NCBI GenBank assembly: GCA_023411575.1
Contig: JAEYOP010000018.1
Coordinates: 1 to 64,000 of the forward strand
DNA length: 64,000 nucleotides
Origin: Bacillota bacterium
GTDB taxonomy: Bacteria; Bacillota; Clostridia; Acetivibrionales; DTU013
Reading direction: 5' to 3'
Part shown: piece by piece, positions 17,787-25,667 of the stretch
Position numbering within the stretch: the first letter of the stretch is position 1
Layout: each line of letters opens with the position of its first letter
Position numbers and translations under genes: made by a program
The notes under the pieces: generated by a model
The model's database searches: none
Told to the model about the DNA's origin: nothing
The model's input: the letters and a program-made list of their open reading frames with translations, nothing else

Positions 17787-18200
17787 TCAAACAATCAGAA
17801 TGATCCCCGCAATCACCAGGCCGGCCCCGACCAATCGGATCAGGGTGATTTGCTCCCCCAGGAACAAAACGGCGCACAAGATGGTGATCAGAGGCGAGCT
17901 GGACATGATGATGGTGACCAGTGAAACATCGCCCTTTTTCAATGCCGCGTAATAGGCGAGGTCGCCTACCAGCGTCGCCAGCAGGGCCTCGATTCCGATC
18001 AGCCACCAGGCGCTGGCCGGTATGCTGCTCACCTTGGAAAAGCTTCCGCTGATGATGACCCAGCCCGATACGACACTGGCCGCAAAGATGGTGCGCAGGA
18101 CGAGTCCGGCCACCGGATCGATGTTTTTCAGCGCAATCTTGGCAAAAACCGGTGCGATTCCCCAGCAGACCATTCCGAAAAGAGCAAGAAACACCACCAT
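17787..18200 (-). CDS. Single-domain EamA-family transporter
   Basis: The 137-residue protein holds one EamA repeat (about five membrane helices) with WGIAPVFAKIALKNIDP near the start and VLFLGEQITLIRLVGAGL near the end. Most EamA proteins have two repeats (about 300 residues), but short one-repeat members exist and are thought to work as dimers. The frame extends to 18278, yet GGAGG lies 10 bp before ATG 18200, where the first helix starts, so the shorter form is preferred. It looks intact rather than truncated. The substrate is unknown. Confidence 0.8.
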   Translation of the reverse strand: MVVFLALFGMVCWGIAPVFAKIALKNIDPVAGLVLRTIFAASVVSGWVIISGSFSKVSSIPASAWWLIGIEALLATLVGDLAYYAALKKGDVSLVTIIMSSSPLITILCAVLFLGEQITLIRLVGAGLVIAGIILIV

Positions 18201-18335
18201 ATTTTTGCCGCCTCCGTGTTTTATTCCCATTTGTGTGAACCAGCCTTTCATTGAGACAATATGAAGCGGAGCCTTCAATTATTACTGGAATAATCTTCGC
18301 GGGTTATTTTTCAATACCCCGCAGATACTATTTTC

Positions 18336-19283
18336 ATGACAAGACAACGAATTGGCAAAATGATTACTATCGCTTTACTTGCTGCTCTTTCGCCTTTTAT
18401 GGCGACGGCGGGAAGCTGTACTGCCGCGCCCGCTGCCGGATCGGCGGTTACGAAGCCGCTGGATGGCGATTCCGCCGAAGTTTCCGGTACGGAGGGCATA
18501 ATAAGGAGGGGGATCAGCACGGACCTGGTTTCCGGGCCGGAAGACCGCCTGCCCTGGCAAAAGGACCGGGAATTCCTCAAAGCCCGGCTGCGCAACGACA
18601 CGAATGTCCTGCTGGGCGGTTACAGAACGGTGCTGAAGGACCCGCTGCCCGGCGAGGAGTATAATGTCCATCTTGCGGCAAGCCTGCTGGCGGGGATCGT
18701 GATCAAGCCCGGCGCCGTATTTTCCCAGAACAACGCGATAGGCCCCTATACGGAGGACAAGGGCTTTGAAAAGGGACCCACTTATATCGGTACTACGCTT
18801 ACAACGACGATCGGAGGCGGCGTCTGCAAGATCGCTTCCACCCTTTACAACGTAGCCGTCCTGTCGAACCTCAAGATTGTAGAGCGCCACAACCACAGCA
18901 TGCCTGTGCCGTACGTGCCGTATGGGCAGGATGCGACGGTGTCCTACGGATCGAAGGACATCCGGTTTTTGAACAATACGGGCTCGGAGATCATGATCTG
19001 GGCCCAGGGAATTGACAATGTCCTCTACATGGCCTTTTACGGGAGCAGGCCCGCGCCTTCCGTCGAATGGCGGCATGAGGTGGTGGAAATCCGGAAGGCT
19101 CCGGTTCAATACCGGCTCAATCCCGGGCTTGGCAGCGGAAACCAGAAGCAGCTGCTGGAGGGGATGGACGGCGCGGTGGTGAAATCCTGGATAACGGTAA
19201 CCAGAGGAAATAGCGTGGATGTGCGGTATATGGGCATAAGCGACTACAAGCCGATGTCGCACCTCGTCGAGAAAGGCTCCTGA
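18336..19283 (+). CDS. VanW family protein, exported
   Basis: The 315-residue protein has an N-terminal signal sequence (basic n-region, then hydrophobic ITIALLAALSPFMATAG; a Cys follows but the lipobox is weak). Its VanW domain (about 95-240) carries PGAVFSQNNAIGPYTEDKG, the invariant TIGGGVCKIASTLYN and HNHSMPVPYVP. VanW occurs in some vancomycin-resistance clusters and widely in Clostridia, with unknown biochemical role. It is divergent from the EamA gene. No clear Shine-Dalgarno precedes ATG 18336, so the exact start is uncertain. A GCGGG/CCCGC inverted repeat lies just upstream. Confidence 0.85.
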   Translation: MTRQRIGKMITIALLAALSPFMATAGSCTAAPAAGSAVTKPLDGDSAEVSGTEGIIRRGISTDLVSGPEDRLPWQKDREFLKARLRNDTNVLLGGYRTVLKDPLPGEEYNVHLAASLLAGIVIKPGAVFSQNNAIGPYTEDKGFEKGPTYIGTTLTTTIGGGVCKIASTLYNVAVLSNLKIVERHNHSMPVPYVPYGQDATVSYGSKDIRFLNNTGSEIMIWAQGIDNVLYMAFYGSRPAPSVEWRHEVVEIRKAPVQYRLNPGLGSGNQKQLLEGMDGAVVKSWITVTRGNSVDVRYMGISDYKPMSHLVEKGS

Positions 19284-19320
19284 ACACCGGCTTCCGCGGC
19301 GCATATTGGCCGCCGCCCTG

Positions 19321-19384
19321 CATAAACGGCCCCGGACGGAATAACATCCTGGCATAAACGGCTTCCGATGGAATAACATCTTAG
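19321..19384 (+). repeat. Two imperfect 32-bp tandem repeats
   Basis: Copies at 19321-19352 and 19353-19384 share CATAAACGGC and GGAATAACATC. They fill the gap between the VanW gene and the next MFS gene. No function is evident; one copy may have arisen by slippage. Confidence 0.85.
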
Positions 19385-19411
19385 TATATGCTGAATTCCG
19401 GGGTGGAAGGG

Positions 19412-20713
19412 ATGCAGGGCAGAAGGGCGGCGGCTTTTTCCTATTATCTGGCGAGCCAGGGAATCTCCAGTCTTGGCGATTCCTTCCGGTTTATCGCGGT
19501 CACCATCCTGATCTTCAAGCTCACCGGCTCCGGCATGCAGGCGGCGCTCGGAATTGCAGTATCCACACTTCCGAGCGTCTTTTTATCCCCCTTTGCCGGC
19601 GTGCTCGGCGACAGGATCGATGAAAAACGGCTCCTGATCCTCACGGACTTTACCCGGGTCCTGGCAGTACCGTTGTTTTTGTTTGCGGATAGTGTCAGCC
19701 AGCTCTATTTGCTTTTGATTCTGCTTTCCCTGTTCGATATTTTCTACAATCCTTCCAGAAGGAAATTCATCCTCGGAATGACCGGAAGGGAAGGCGCTCT
19801 GAAAGCAAATTCCCTTCTTACAGGGGTGTCGGGCGCAGCCTATGTTGTCGGGCCGCTGGCCGCGGGGGTGCTTACGGATGTATTCGGTCCCGCGCCGGCA
19901 ATTCTCTTTGACGCTTTCTGCTGCCTGCTTTCGGGCTTTTTGACCCTGGGGGCGGGCATTCTGTACGGCAGGGAGGGACGGACGGGGAAAAGGGCGGGTA
20001 CGGGAGCCGGTATTGCGGCCGGCATCGTGGCCGGTTTGGCCGGGTTCGTCGGGCTTGCGGGGCGAAAGACCGTATCGCGTTCCACCAGGTCGGCCGGAAA
20101 GCAGGGGCTGGTTTCGGAACTCCGGAAGGGCCTGGAATACAGCGTTTCAACGCCGAATCTGAAAAGCCTGCTGATCATAGGCTTCATAACAGGCTTCTGC
20201 ACGATTTCCGCCAATCTTTCGTTTTATCCCTATGCCTTCGATGTACTCCGGGTGAACGCCAGGGGATGGAGTATGATGATCACCATTTATTACGGGACCA
20301 ATCTGGTCGCCATGTTTTTGGCCGATTTCCTGGGGAACCGCTGCAAGAGGAGCGGGGGAACGCTGTTCTACGGGGGCTTGTGCATTGTAGCGGTAATCTG
20401 GGCGCTTTATGCCCGTATTGCCGTATATGCCGGGGTGCTTGCCCTGCAGTTCGTGGAAGGCACATGCATTGCCTTGTGCGGGATTCTGCTTGCCGCGCGG
20501 TTTCAGGCTATAACGGAAAAAAGCTTCATGGCCCGGGTATCCGGGACGAACGATATTTTTACCAACGTCGGCAAGCTCGCCGGTATGGGATGTACGGCCG
20601 TCATAACCGGAAGCCTGAATTACGCCGCGGTATTTGCCCTGAACAGCTTTGTGCTGTTTCTTTTTGCTTCCGCCGGGCTGCTATGGTCGCGATGGACCCG
20701 GAATCTGACTTGA
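19412..20713 (+). CDS. MFS efflux transporter
   Basis: The 433-residue protein shows 12 predicted membrane segments and resembles the macrolide-efflux-like MFS group. SPFAGVLGDRIDEKRLLILTD is the helix 2-3 loop signature (family form GxxxDRxxxRR). Between helices 6 and 7 there is an unusual Gly/Ala-rich stretch (GTGAGIAAGIVAGLAGFVG) followed by a basic segment. The ATG at 19388 has no ribosome site, whereas GGTGGAAGG precedes ATG 19412, so I start there. The MarR gene follows 59 bp later. It may export a drug or small metabolite, which cannot be told. Confidence 0.82.
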   Translation: MQGRRAAAFSYYLASQGISSLGDSFRFIAVTILIFKLTGSGMQAALGIAVSTLPSVFLSPFAGVLGDRIDEKRLLILTDFTRVLAVPLFLFADSVSQLYLLLILLSLFDIFYNPSRRKFILGMTGREGALKANSLLTGVSGAAYVVGPLAAGVLTDVFGPAPAILFDAFCCLLSGFLTLGAGILYGREGRTGKRAGTGAGIAAGIVAGLAGFVGLAGRKTVSRSTRSAGKQGLVSELRKGLEYSVSTPNLKSLLIIGFITGFCTISANLSFYPYAFDVLRVNARGWSMMITIYYGTNLVAMFLADFLGNRCKRSGGTLFYGGLCIVAVIWALYARIAVYAGVLALQFVEGTCIALCGILLAARFQAITEKSFMARVSGTNDIFTNVGKLAGMGCTAVITGSLNYAAVFALNSFVLFLFASAGLLWSRWTRNLT

Positions 20714-20772
20714 TAAGCAGTTGAAATAGAAATATAATGTTGCTAAGGCACCGACGGGCGGGAGGACAGGCC

Positions 20773-21267
20773 ATGAACAGAGAAGAACGGGTCATGAACA
20801 AAGAGGAACAGGTCATAATGGGTTTCAGGGACTTATACAACAAGATGGTCTGGCTTAACAATTTTACGATGAAAGACCGTTTTGAGGATTATAAGTCTTC
20901 CGAAGTGCATTGCATCGAATACATTGGGAAAAATGCGGATTCCAACGTGACAAAACTTGCGGAGTCCTTTTACATGACCAGGGGCGCCATAAGCAAAATG
21001 ACCAGGAAGCTCATAAAAAAGGGTGTCCTTGAAAGCTACCAGAAGCCGGAGAATAAGAAGGAAATCTATTTCAGGCTTACGGAACAAGGGCAGGCAATCT
21101 ATAATGTTCACGAGGAACTGCACCAAGGGTTTCGAGAGCGGGATAAAGCCGTGATTGAGCAGGTAACCGAGGAACAATTTGATAGTATGCTTCGCTTCGT
21201 GGAAAAATATAGCAGGCATTTGGATGCAGAAATAAAGAAACTGGGCGTCGATTTTAAGTCGGAATAA
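20773..21267 (+). CDS. MarR family transcriptional regulator
   Basis: The 164-residue protein has a winged-helix domain with NVTKLAESFYMTRGAISKMT as the recognition helix region and EIYFRLTEQGQAIYN forming the wing and following helix. This is the MarR/HTH pattern. GGAGG at 20761-20765 sits 7 bp before ATG 20773; the earlier in-frame start at 20737 has no support. It lies between two MFS genes; the downstream one (21424) has its own promoter after a terminator. MarR proteins usually repress a neighbouring transporter, so that MFS gene is the likely target. The gene is visibly A+T richer than those to its left. Confidence 0.9.
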   Translation: MNREERVMNKEEQVIMGFRDLYNKMVWLNNFTMKDRFEDYKSSEVHCIEYIGKNADSNVTKLAESFYMTRGAISKMTRKLIKKGVLESYQKPENKKEIYFRLTEQGQAIYNVHEELHQGFRERDKAVIEQVTEEQFDSMLRFVEKYSRHLDAEIKKLGVDFKSE

Positions 21268-21294
21268 ATTTAAATAAGGAAAATGAAACCACGG

Positions 21295-21329
21295 GCAGCC
21301 CAACTCTATTGAGAAAAGGCTGCTTTTTT
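21295..21329 (+). terminator. Terminator after the MarR gene
   Basis: GCAGCC (21295-21300) pairs with GGCTGC (21318-21323), followed directly by TTTTTT (21324-21329). It separates the MarR gene from the MFS promoter. Confidence 0.8.
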
Positions 21330-21344
21330 ATTGCTGCTATATTG

Positions 21345-21373
21345 TTGACAAGGAAACAAAGTGATGATAGGAT
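21345..21373 (+). promoter_or_regulatory. Sigma-A-type promoter of the TetA-like MFS gene
   Basis: A consensus -35 TTGACA (21345-21350) stands 17 bp from TAGGAT (21368-21373, 4 of 6 matches). It lies between the MarR terminator and the GTG start at 21424. Being so close to a MarR gene, it is a plausible site of repression. Confidence 0.65.
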
Positions 21374-21423
21374 AAATATGTTTCCGAGGAATCAAAACCA
21401 TAGCTTTTGAGGGGAGAATTTCA

Positions 21424-22656
21424 GTGTTCACATTTCGATCACATAACGAACAGAACATAGAACAAACCGTAGATAAAAAGGCTTTGCTATTCGGTCTTAT
21501 GTCCGTGTTTCTTTGCGGAATAGGCTTCAGTATCATAGCACCGGTCGTCCCATTCTTAGTGCGGCCTTATATAAGCAATCCGGGAGAGCAAGCTATAGTT
21601 GTTACGCTGCTAACCTCTGTTTATGCAGTCTGCGTGCTTTTTGCGGCCCCCGGACTTGGCGCTTTGAGCGACCGATACGGCCGTCGTCCGTTGCTCCTGG
21701 TATGCCTTTTGGGTTCCGCAGCCGGGTACTTCGTTTTTGGCATAGGAGGAGCTCTGTGGGTACTATTTGCCGGGCGCATAATAGAGGGGATAACAGGCGG
21801 GAGCATAGGCACGATCTTCGCCTATTTTGCAGACATCACTCCCAGAGAACAGCGAACCAAATACTTTGGGTGGGTGAGTGCGGTTGCGGGCGCGGGCTCC
21901 GCCATCGGTCCTACTCTGGGCGGATTGCTTGCCGGGTTTGGCTATTCCGTACCCCTGTATTTTGGAGCAATAATAACTTTAATAAATTTTGTGTATGGAA
22001 GCCTATATATGCCTGAGAGCCTTAACCGGAATAATAGGCTGAAAAAGATTACCTTTGTAAGACTGAATCCCTTTACACAGCTTGCAAACGTCCTTTCCAT
22101 AAAAAACTTAAAAAGGCTGCTTGTCTCGGCGTTCCTGCTTTGGATACCCAACGGCTCTTTACAGGCGGTTTTTTCACAATTTACGGTAGATACGTTCCAT
22201 TGGGAGCCTGCACTAATCGGACTTATGTTTTCCATTATGGGCGTCCAGGACATTATCTCGCAAGGCTTCATAATGCCAAGGCTCCTGATAAAGCTTAGTG
22301 ACGCGCAGATAGCAATTCTCGGAATGGTTTCGGAGATTACAGGCTACGGGTTTATTGCGGCATCGGCTTTGTTCTCCTTTTATCCGCTTCTTATCGCCGG
22401 AATGTTCATATTTGGCTTTGGCGATTCGATCTTTGGGCCTTCGTTCAATGGGATGGTCTCCAAGTCCGTCGATTCGGGTGAACAAGGAAGGGTTCAGGGA
22501 GGCAGCCAGTCGATTCAATCTTTGGCAAGAATAATGGGGCCTGTCATTGGGGGTCAAATCTATGTATCCCTTGGTCATGCCGCACCCGCTTTTATGGGCA
22601 TGATCCTTATAGCAGCGGCAATACCGGTTTTGTATAAGGGCACGAAACTCATATAA
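21424..22656 (+). CDS. TetA-like MFS multidrug/tetracycline-type exporter
   Basis: The 410-residue protein belongs to the 12-helix drug:proton antiporter family. Motif A is GALSDRYGRRPLLLV, the helix-4 region has RIIEGITGGSIG, and motif C-like SAVAGAGSAIGPTLGGLLAG marks an exporter. The start is GTG with GGGGAG 7 bp upstream. It has its own promoter and follows a MarR regulator, a standard efflux arrangement. The substrate is not provable; resemblance to TetA is by motif only. Its A+T content is clearly higher than neighbouring genes (one 60-base line near 21961 is about one-third G+C), suggesting transfer. Confidence 0.88.
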   Translation: MFTFRSHNEQNIEQTVDKKALLFGLMSVFLCGIGFSIIAPVVPFLVRPYISNPGEQAIVVTLLTSVYAVCVLFAAPGLGALSDRYGRRPLLLVCLLGSAAGYFVFGIGGALWVLFAGRIIEGITGGSIGTIFAYFADITPREQRTKYFGWVSAVAGAGSAIGPTLGGLLAGFGYSVPLYFGAIITLINFVYGSLYMPESLNRNNRLKKITFVRLNPFTQLANVLSIKNLKRLLVSAFLLWIPNGSLQAVFSQFTVDTFHWEPALIGLMFSIMGVQDIISQGFIMPRLLIKLSDAQIAILGMVSEITGYGFIAASALFSFYPLLIAGMFIFGFGDSIFGPSFNGMVSKSVDSGEQGRVQGGSQSIQSLARIMGPVIGGQIYVSLGHAAPAFMGMILIAAAIPVLYKGTKLI

Positions 22657-22680
22657 ATCCGATGTTTCAGGAAAAAAGAA

Positions 22681-23871
22681 TCAGTAAAAATTCCGGTGGG
22701 AAACGGCATTCCGGCCTTTCCGCTTGGAGCGGTACAGGCCCTCGTCGGCGGCCTCGATCAGGGATTTTACATCCGTGCCGTCGGAGGGATAGGTGGCGAT
22801 GCCGATGGAGATGGTGAAATGGGGCGAGTCCGTCGCGTCGACCCGCTTGCGGAAGCGTTCGGCGACCATGACCGCCTGGTTTGCGGCCGTGCCGGGCAGG
22901 ATGATGACGAATTCGTCCCCGCCGTACCGGCCGACGAGGTCGATGTCCCGGATGTTGTTCCGGGCGGAAGCGGCGAGCAGCTTAATGCATTTGTCCCCGG
23001 TAAGATGGCCCAGGGTATCGTTGATGGATTTGAAGTTGTCGATATCGAACATTACGATGGAGAATTCGCTTCCCGGCTTGGAAAGGATCAGCTTTTCGAT
23101 GGAATCCAGCAGGGCGACCTTGTTCAGGACCTTGGACATGGAGTCGGTCTTGGCGATGTTCACAAGGTTCTGGTTGACCCTTTCGATCTCCAGCATTCTC
23201 TTCTTTACTTCGTATTCAATCGAACGGTTGATTGCGGCAAGCTTTTTTTCAGCCTCGCCGATCTTGACGATCTGGGAAACCAAAAACGCGCGGTAAAAAT
23301 ACACGAGTAAAACGATATAGGTGCCGCTCTTCAGGAGAGGAACCGAGAAAGCCAGTATCCCGGAGGTCAGGTAGTATTGCGCAATGCCGGAAGCCAAAAA
23401 AGGCAGCATCGCCCAGAAAAGCAGGTTGAGGTCCCCTTTTTTATCCTTGAGCAGATACAGAACGGCCACCGAGCCGGCAACAGTAATGGCGGAGGCGGTC
23501 AGAGCCAGGGAGAGAAGGGTGCGGCTTGCGGGCCAAAGCACCGGCAGGAGCAGCAAAACGGCCGGAATCAGCAGCAGGCCGGATTTGGCAGGGAGGTTGT
23601 TCCCTTTTTCCTTTACCGTCGCCAGTACCAGAATGAACAAAAGCAGGAGCATGGGCTCCGCCATTTGCCACAAAGCTGCCGAAAGGGCATAATCGGATAC
23701 CAGCAGGGACAACAGAACCAGCAGAAACACCGGGATGAAAGAAAACCCCAGCAATTTGGGCAGGCTTTCCGCCTTCCTGAACCACAGGGCAATTACGGGA
23801 ACGCAAAAGGAAAAACATAGCGCAACTATTGTAGAAAGCAAGCTGGCAGGTTCCTGCAACTGTATCGGCAT
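22681..23871 (-). CDS. Membrane-bound diguanylate cyclase (GGDEF)
   Basis: The enzyme makes cyclic di-GMP from two GTP. The 396-residue protein has about seven N-terminal hydrophobic segments (residues 10-205), a short coiled linker (about 210-245) and a complete GGDEF domain. DIDNFKSINDTLGHLTGD is the metal/GTP region and RYGGDEFVIILPGT holds the active site. RDID stands five residues before GGDEF, so the RxxD inhibitory site is intact and product inhibition is likely. It converges with the MFS gene 24 bp away and no partner gene is adjacent. The signal sensed by the membrane part is unknown. Confidence 0.93.
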   Translation of the reverse strand: MPIQLQEPASLLSTIVALCFSFCVPVIALWFRKAESLPKLLGFSFIPVFLLVLLSLLVSDYALSAALWQMAEPMLLLLFILVLATVKEKGNNLPAKSGLLLIPAVLLLLPVLWPASRTLLSLALTASAITVAGSVAVLYLLKDKKGDLNLLFWAMLPFLASGIAQYYLTSGILAFSVPLLKSGTYIVLLVYFYRAFLVSQIVKIGEAEKKLAAINRSIEYEVKKRMLEIERVNQNLVNIAKTDSMSKVLNKVALLDSIEKLILSKPGSEFSIVMFDIDNFKSINDTLGHLTGDKCIKLLAASARNNIRDIDLVGRYGGDEFVIILPGTAANQAVMVAERFRKRVDATDSPHFTISIGIATYPSDGTDVKSLIEAADEGLYRSKRKGRNAVSHRNFY

Positions 23872-23945
23872 CTTCTATCCCTCCGGAATGTATACTGGTA
23901 CCTTATTACCAACATTATCGGATGCAGACGCCATTTTTTTAACGA

Positions 23946-24125
23946 TTATCTTTTTGAGAAGCTCTTACCGCCTACATATCCCCAGAACATCCCTCCGGCA
24001 AACGCAAGCGCCAGGATGCCGGCCGCCGTCCCGAGGCTGATGTCCAGGACCCGTTCCTGGTTTTTCACCTGCAGCTCTTTTTTCATCCGTGTGATCGGGT
24101 ATCTCCTTGCGGAGCTGTATCTCAT
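23946..24125 (-). CDS. Small membrane protein, 59 residues, unknown function
   Basis: This short gene starts at ATG 24125 with an excellent GGAGGAAATTGT leader. The product has a basic N-terminus (MRYSSARRYPITRMKKELQ), then a Gly/Ala-rich membrane helix (GTAAGILALAFAGGMFWGY) and a basic C-terminal tail. The frame continues upstream to 24152, but no ribosome site supports that. I do not recognise a family. It is divergent from yfmF and codirectional with the diguanylate cyclase 74 bp away. A real gene is likely from the ribosome site and the helix pattern, but homology was not tested. Confidence 0.55.
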   Translation of the reverse strand: MRYSSARRYPITRMKKELQVKNQERVLDISLGTAAGILALAFAGGMFWGYVGGKSFSKR

Positions 24126-24194
24126 ACAATTTCCTCCAGTCGCCCCCGGCACTATAGTATGCCCCTTCCGCCGCGTCTTTATTTCTTCCAGATA

Positions 24195-24224
24195 TTGAAT
24201 ATTCCATACGGTATTTATTATACT
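24195..24224 (+). promoter_or_regulatory. Candidate promoter for yfmF-yfmH-lgt
   Basis: TTGAAT (24195-24200) is 18 bp from TATACT (24219-24224), 63 bp before the preferred yfmF start. The region is locally A+T rich. No operator-like repeat was found. Confidence 0.5.
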
Positions 24225-24287
24225 AATAGTGATGAATTGAACGGATTTAAATAAGGGATGACAGACATCATCGAAAGGAAGGAACAG

Positions 24288-25667
24288 ATGGAGAATGTTT
24301 CAGTTGCCGAAAAGGCCTTCAAAATAGCCTCTTTCAACGGTATTGACGTTTTCAGGATCGATGCGGAGAAATTCAAAACCAGCAGTATCAATTTTTTCTT
24401 CCTGGACAATCTGACCAGGGACCACGCAACGAAAAACGCCCTGCTGCCGGCGGTCATGAGGCGGGGCTGCGAGCCGTACCCCACCTTCAGGGACATTTCG
24501 ATGCGGTTGGAAATGCTCTACGGAGCCTCCTTCGACTGCGGCGTTACGAAAAAGGGCGAGCGGCATATTATCCAGTTTTATACGGAATTCCTTTCCCGGG
24601 AATATATCCCGGATGGGACGGACTCTTTCACCGCGGCGTTTGATCTGCTTTTCAGCATCGTCACCCGGCCGGTTCTTGAAAACAACCGGTTCCGGGAGGA
24701 TATCCTGGCCCAGGAAAAGGAGAAGCTGCGCCAATTGATCGAAAGCCGGGTCAACGACAAAATGCAGTACAGCGTGGAGCGCTGCCTCGAAGAGGTTTGC
24801 AGCGGCGAGCCCTTCGGCATTTATGATTACGGCCTGAAGGAGGATTTGGAACCGATTACGTCCTCGATTCTCTCGGAGCATTATCGGAAGGTCCTGGAAA
24901 CCTTCCCGATGCAGGTATACCTGGCGGGAAACATCAGCGACGACCAGGCGGAGTATGTGAAGAAACGGATGTCCGGCCTGGTGCGGCGGGAATTGAAACC
25001 CCTTGTCAGCGGCTTTACCCGGAAGAAGGGGATCCAGGTCCGGCAGGTGAGCGAAACCATGAACATCACCCAGGGAAAGCTGTGCCTGGGCTTTCGGACC
25101 AATGTGGCCCCGGATAGCGTCGAATTTCCCGCGCTGATGGTGTATAGCGGCATCCTGGGGGGAGGGATCCATTCGAAGCTCTTCCAGAATGTCCGGGAGA
25201 AGGCCAGCCTGGCCTATTACTCCTATTCGAGGCTGGAGAAATTCAAGGGCCTGATGGTGGTCAGCAGCGGGATCGAGTTCAAAAACAGGGAAAAAGCCCT
25301 GGAGATCATCCTGAAGCAGCTGGAGGAAATCCGCAGCGGCAACATCACGGAGCAGGAGATCGAGGCGACGCTGAAAACCATGGAAACAGGAATGAAATCC
25401 CTTGGCGACAGCCAGATGAGTATTGTGGATTTTTATCTCAGCCAGTCGGTTTCCGGTACCAACGACAATTTCGACGATGTGATCCGGAAGCTGAAGGCAG
25501 TCACCCGGGATGAGGTGACGGCAGTGGCTGCGGGCATTGAACTGGATACGGTATACTTCCTGACGGCGCCGGAGCAGCAAAAGGGCCCGGGAACAGAGCC
25601 GCAAAAAGGTCAGGAAGCGGAGCAGCCGCAAAAGGACCAGGAGCAGGGAAAGGAGTCGGAACAATGA
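24288..25667 (+). CDS. yfmF: M16-fold protein YfmF (EF-P modification)
   Basis: In Bacillus subtilis YfmF and YfmH are needed for the 5-aminopentanol modification of elongation factor P, which eases translation of polyproline. The 459-residue product has the M16 (insulinase) fold but no HxxEH zinc motif (the region reads AVMRRGCEPYP), so it is probably the non-catalytic partner. It has NVREKASLAYYSYSRLEKF, the conserved R/Y region of M16 C-terminal halves, and a low-complexity Gln/Lys/Glu tail. GGAAGG sits 5 bp before ATG 24288; ATG 24258 has none at usable spacing. It overlaps yfmH by 4 bp. Confidence 0.88.
   Translation: MENVSVAEKAFKIASFNGIDVFRIDAEKFKTSSINFFFLDNLTRDHATKNALLPAVMRRGCEPYPTFRDISMRLEMLYGASFDCGVTKKGERHIIQFYTEFLSREYIPDGTDSFTAAFDLLFSIVTRPVLENNRFREDILAQEKEKLRQLIESRVNDKMQYSVERCLEEVCSGEPFGIYDYGLKEDLEPITSSILSEHYRKVLETFPMQVYLAGNISDDQAEYVKKRMSGLVRRELKPLVSGFTRKKGIQVRQVSETMNITQGKLCLGFRTNVAPDSVEFPALMVYSGILGGGIHSKLFQNVREKASLAYYSYSRLEKFKGLMVVSSGIEFKNREKALEIILKQLEEIRSGNITEQEIEATLKTMETGMKSLGDSQMSIVDFYLSQSVSGTNDNFDDVIRKLKAVTRDEVTAVAAGIELDTVYFLTAPEQQKGPGTEPQKGQEAEQPQKDQEQGKESEQ

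Noticed and set aside
17787..18200. Pseudogene remnant of a full-length EamA transporter
   Set aside because: A good ribosome site sits right before the first helix and the frame ends with the complete domain; single-domain members are known.
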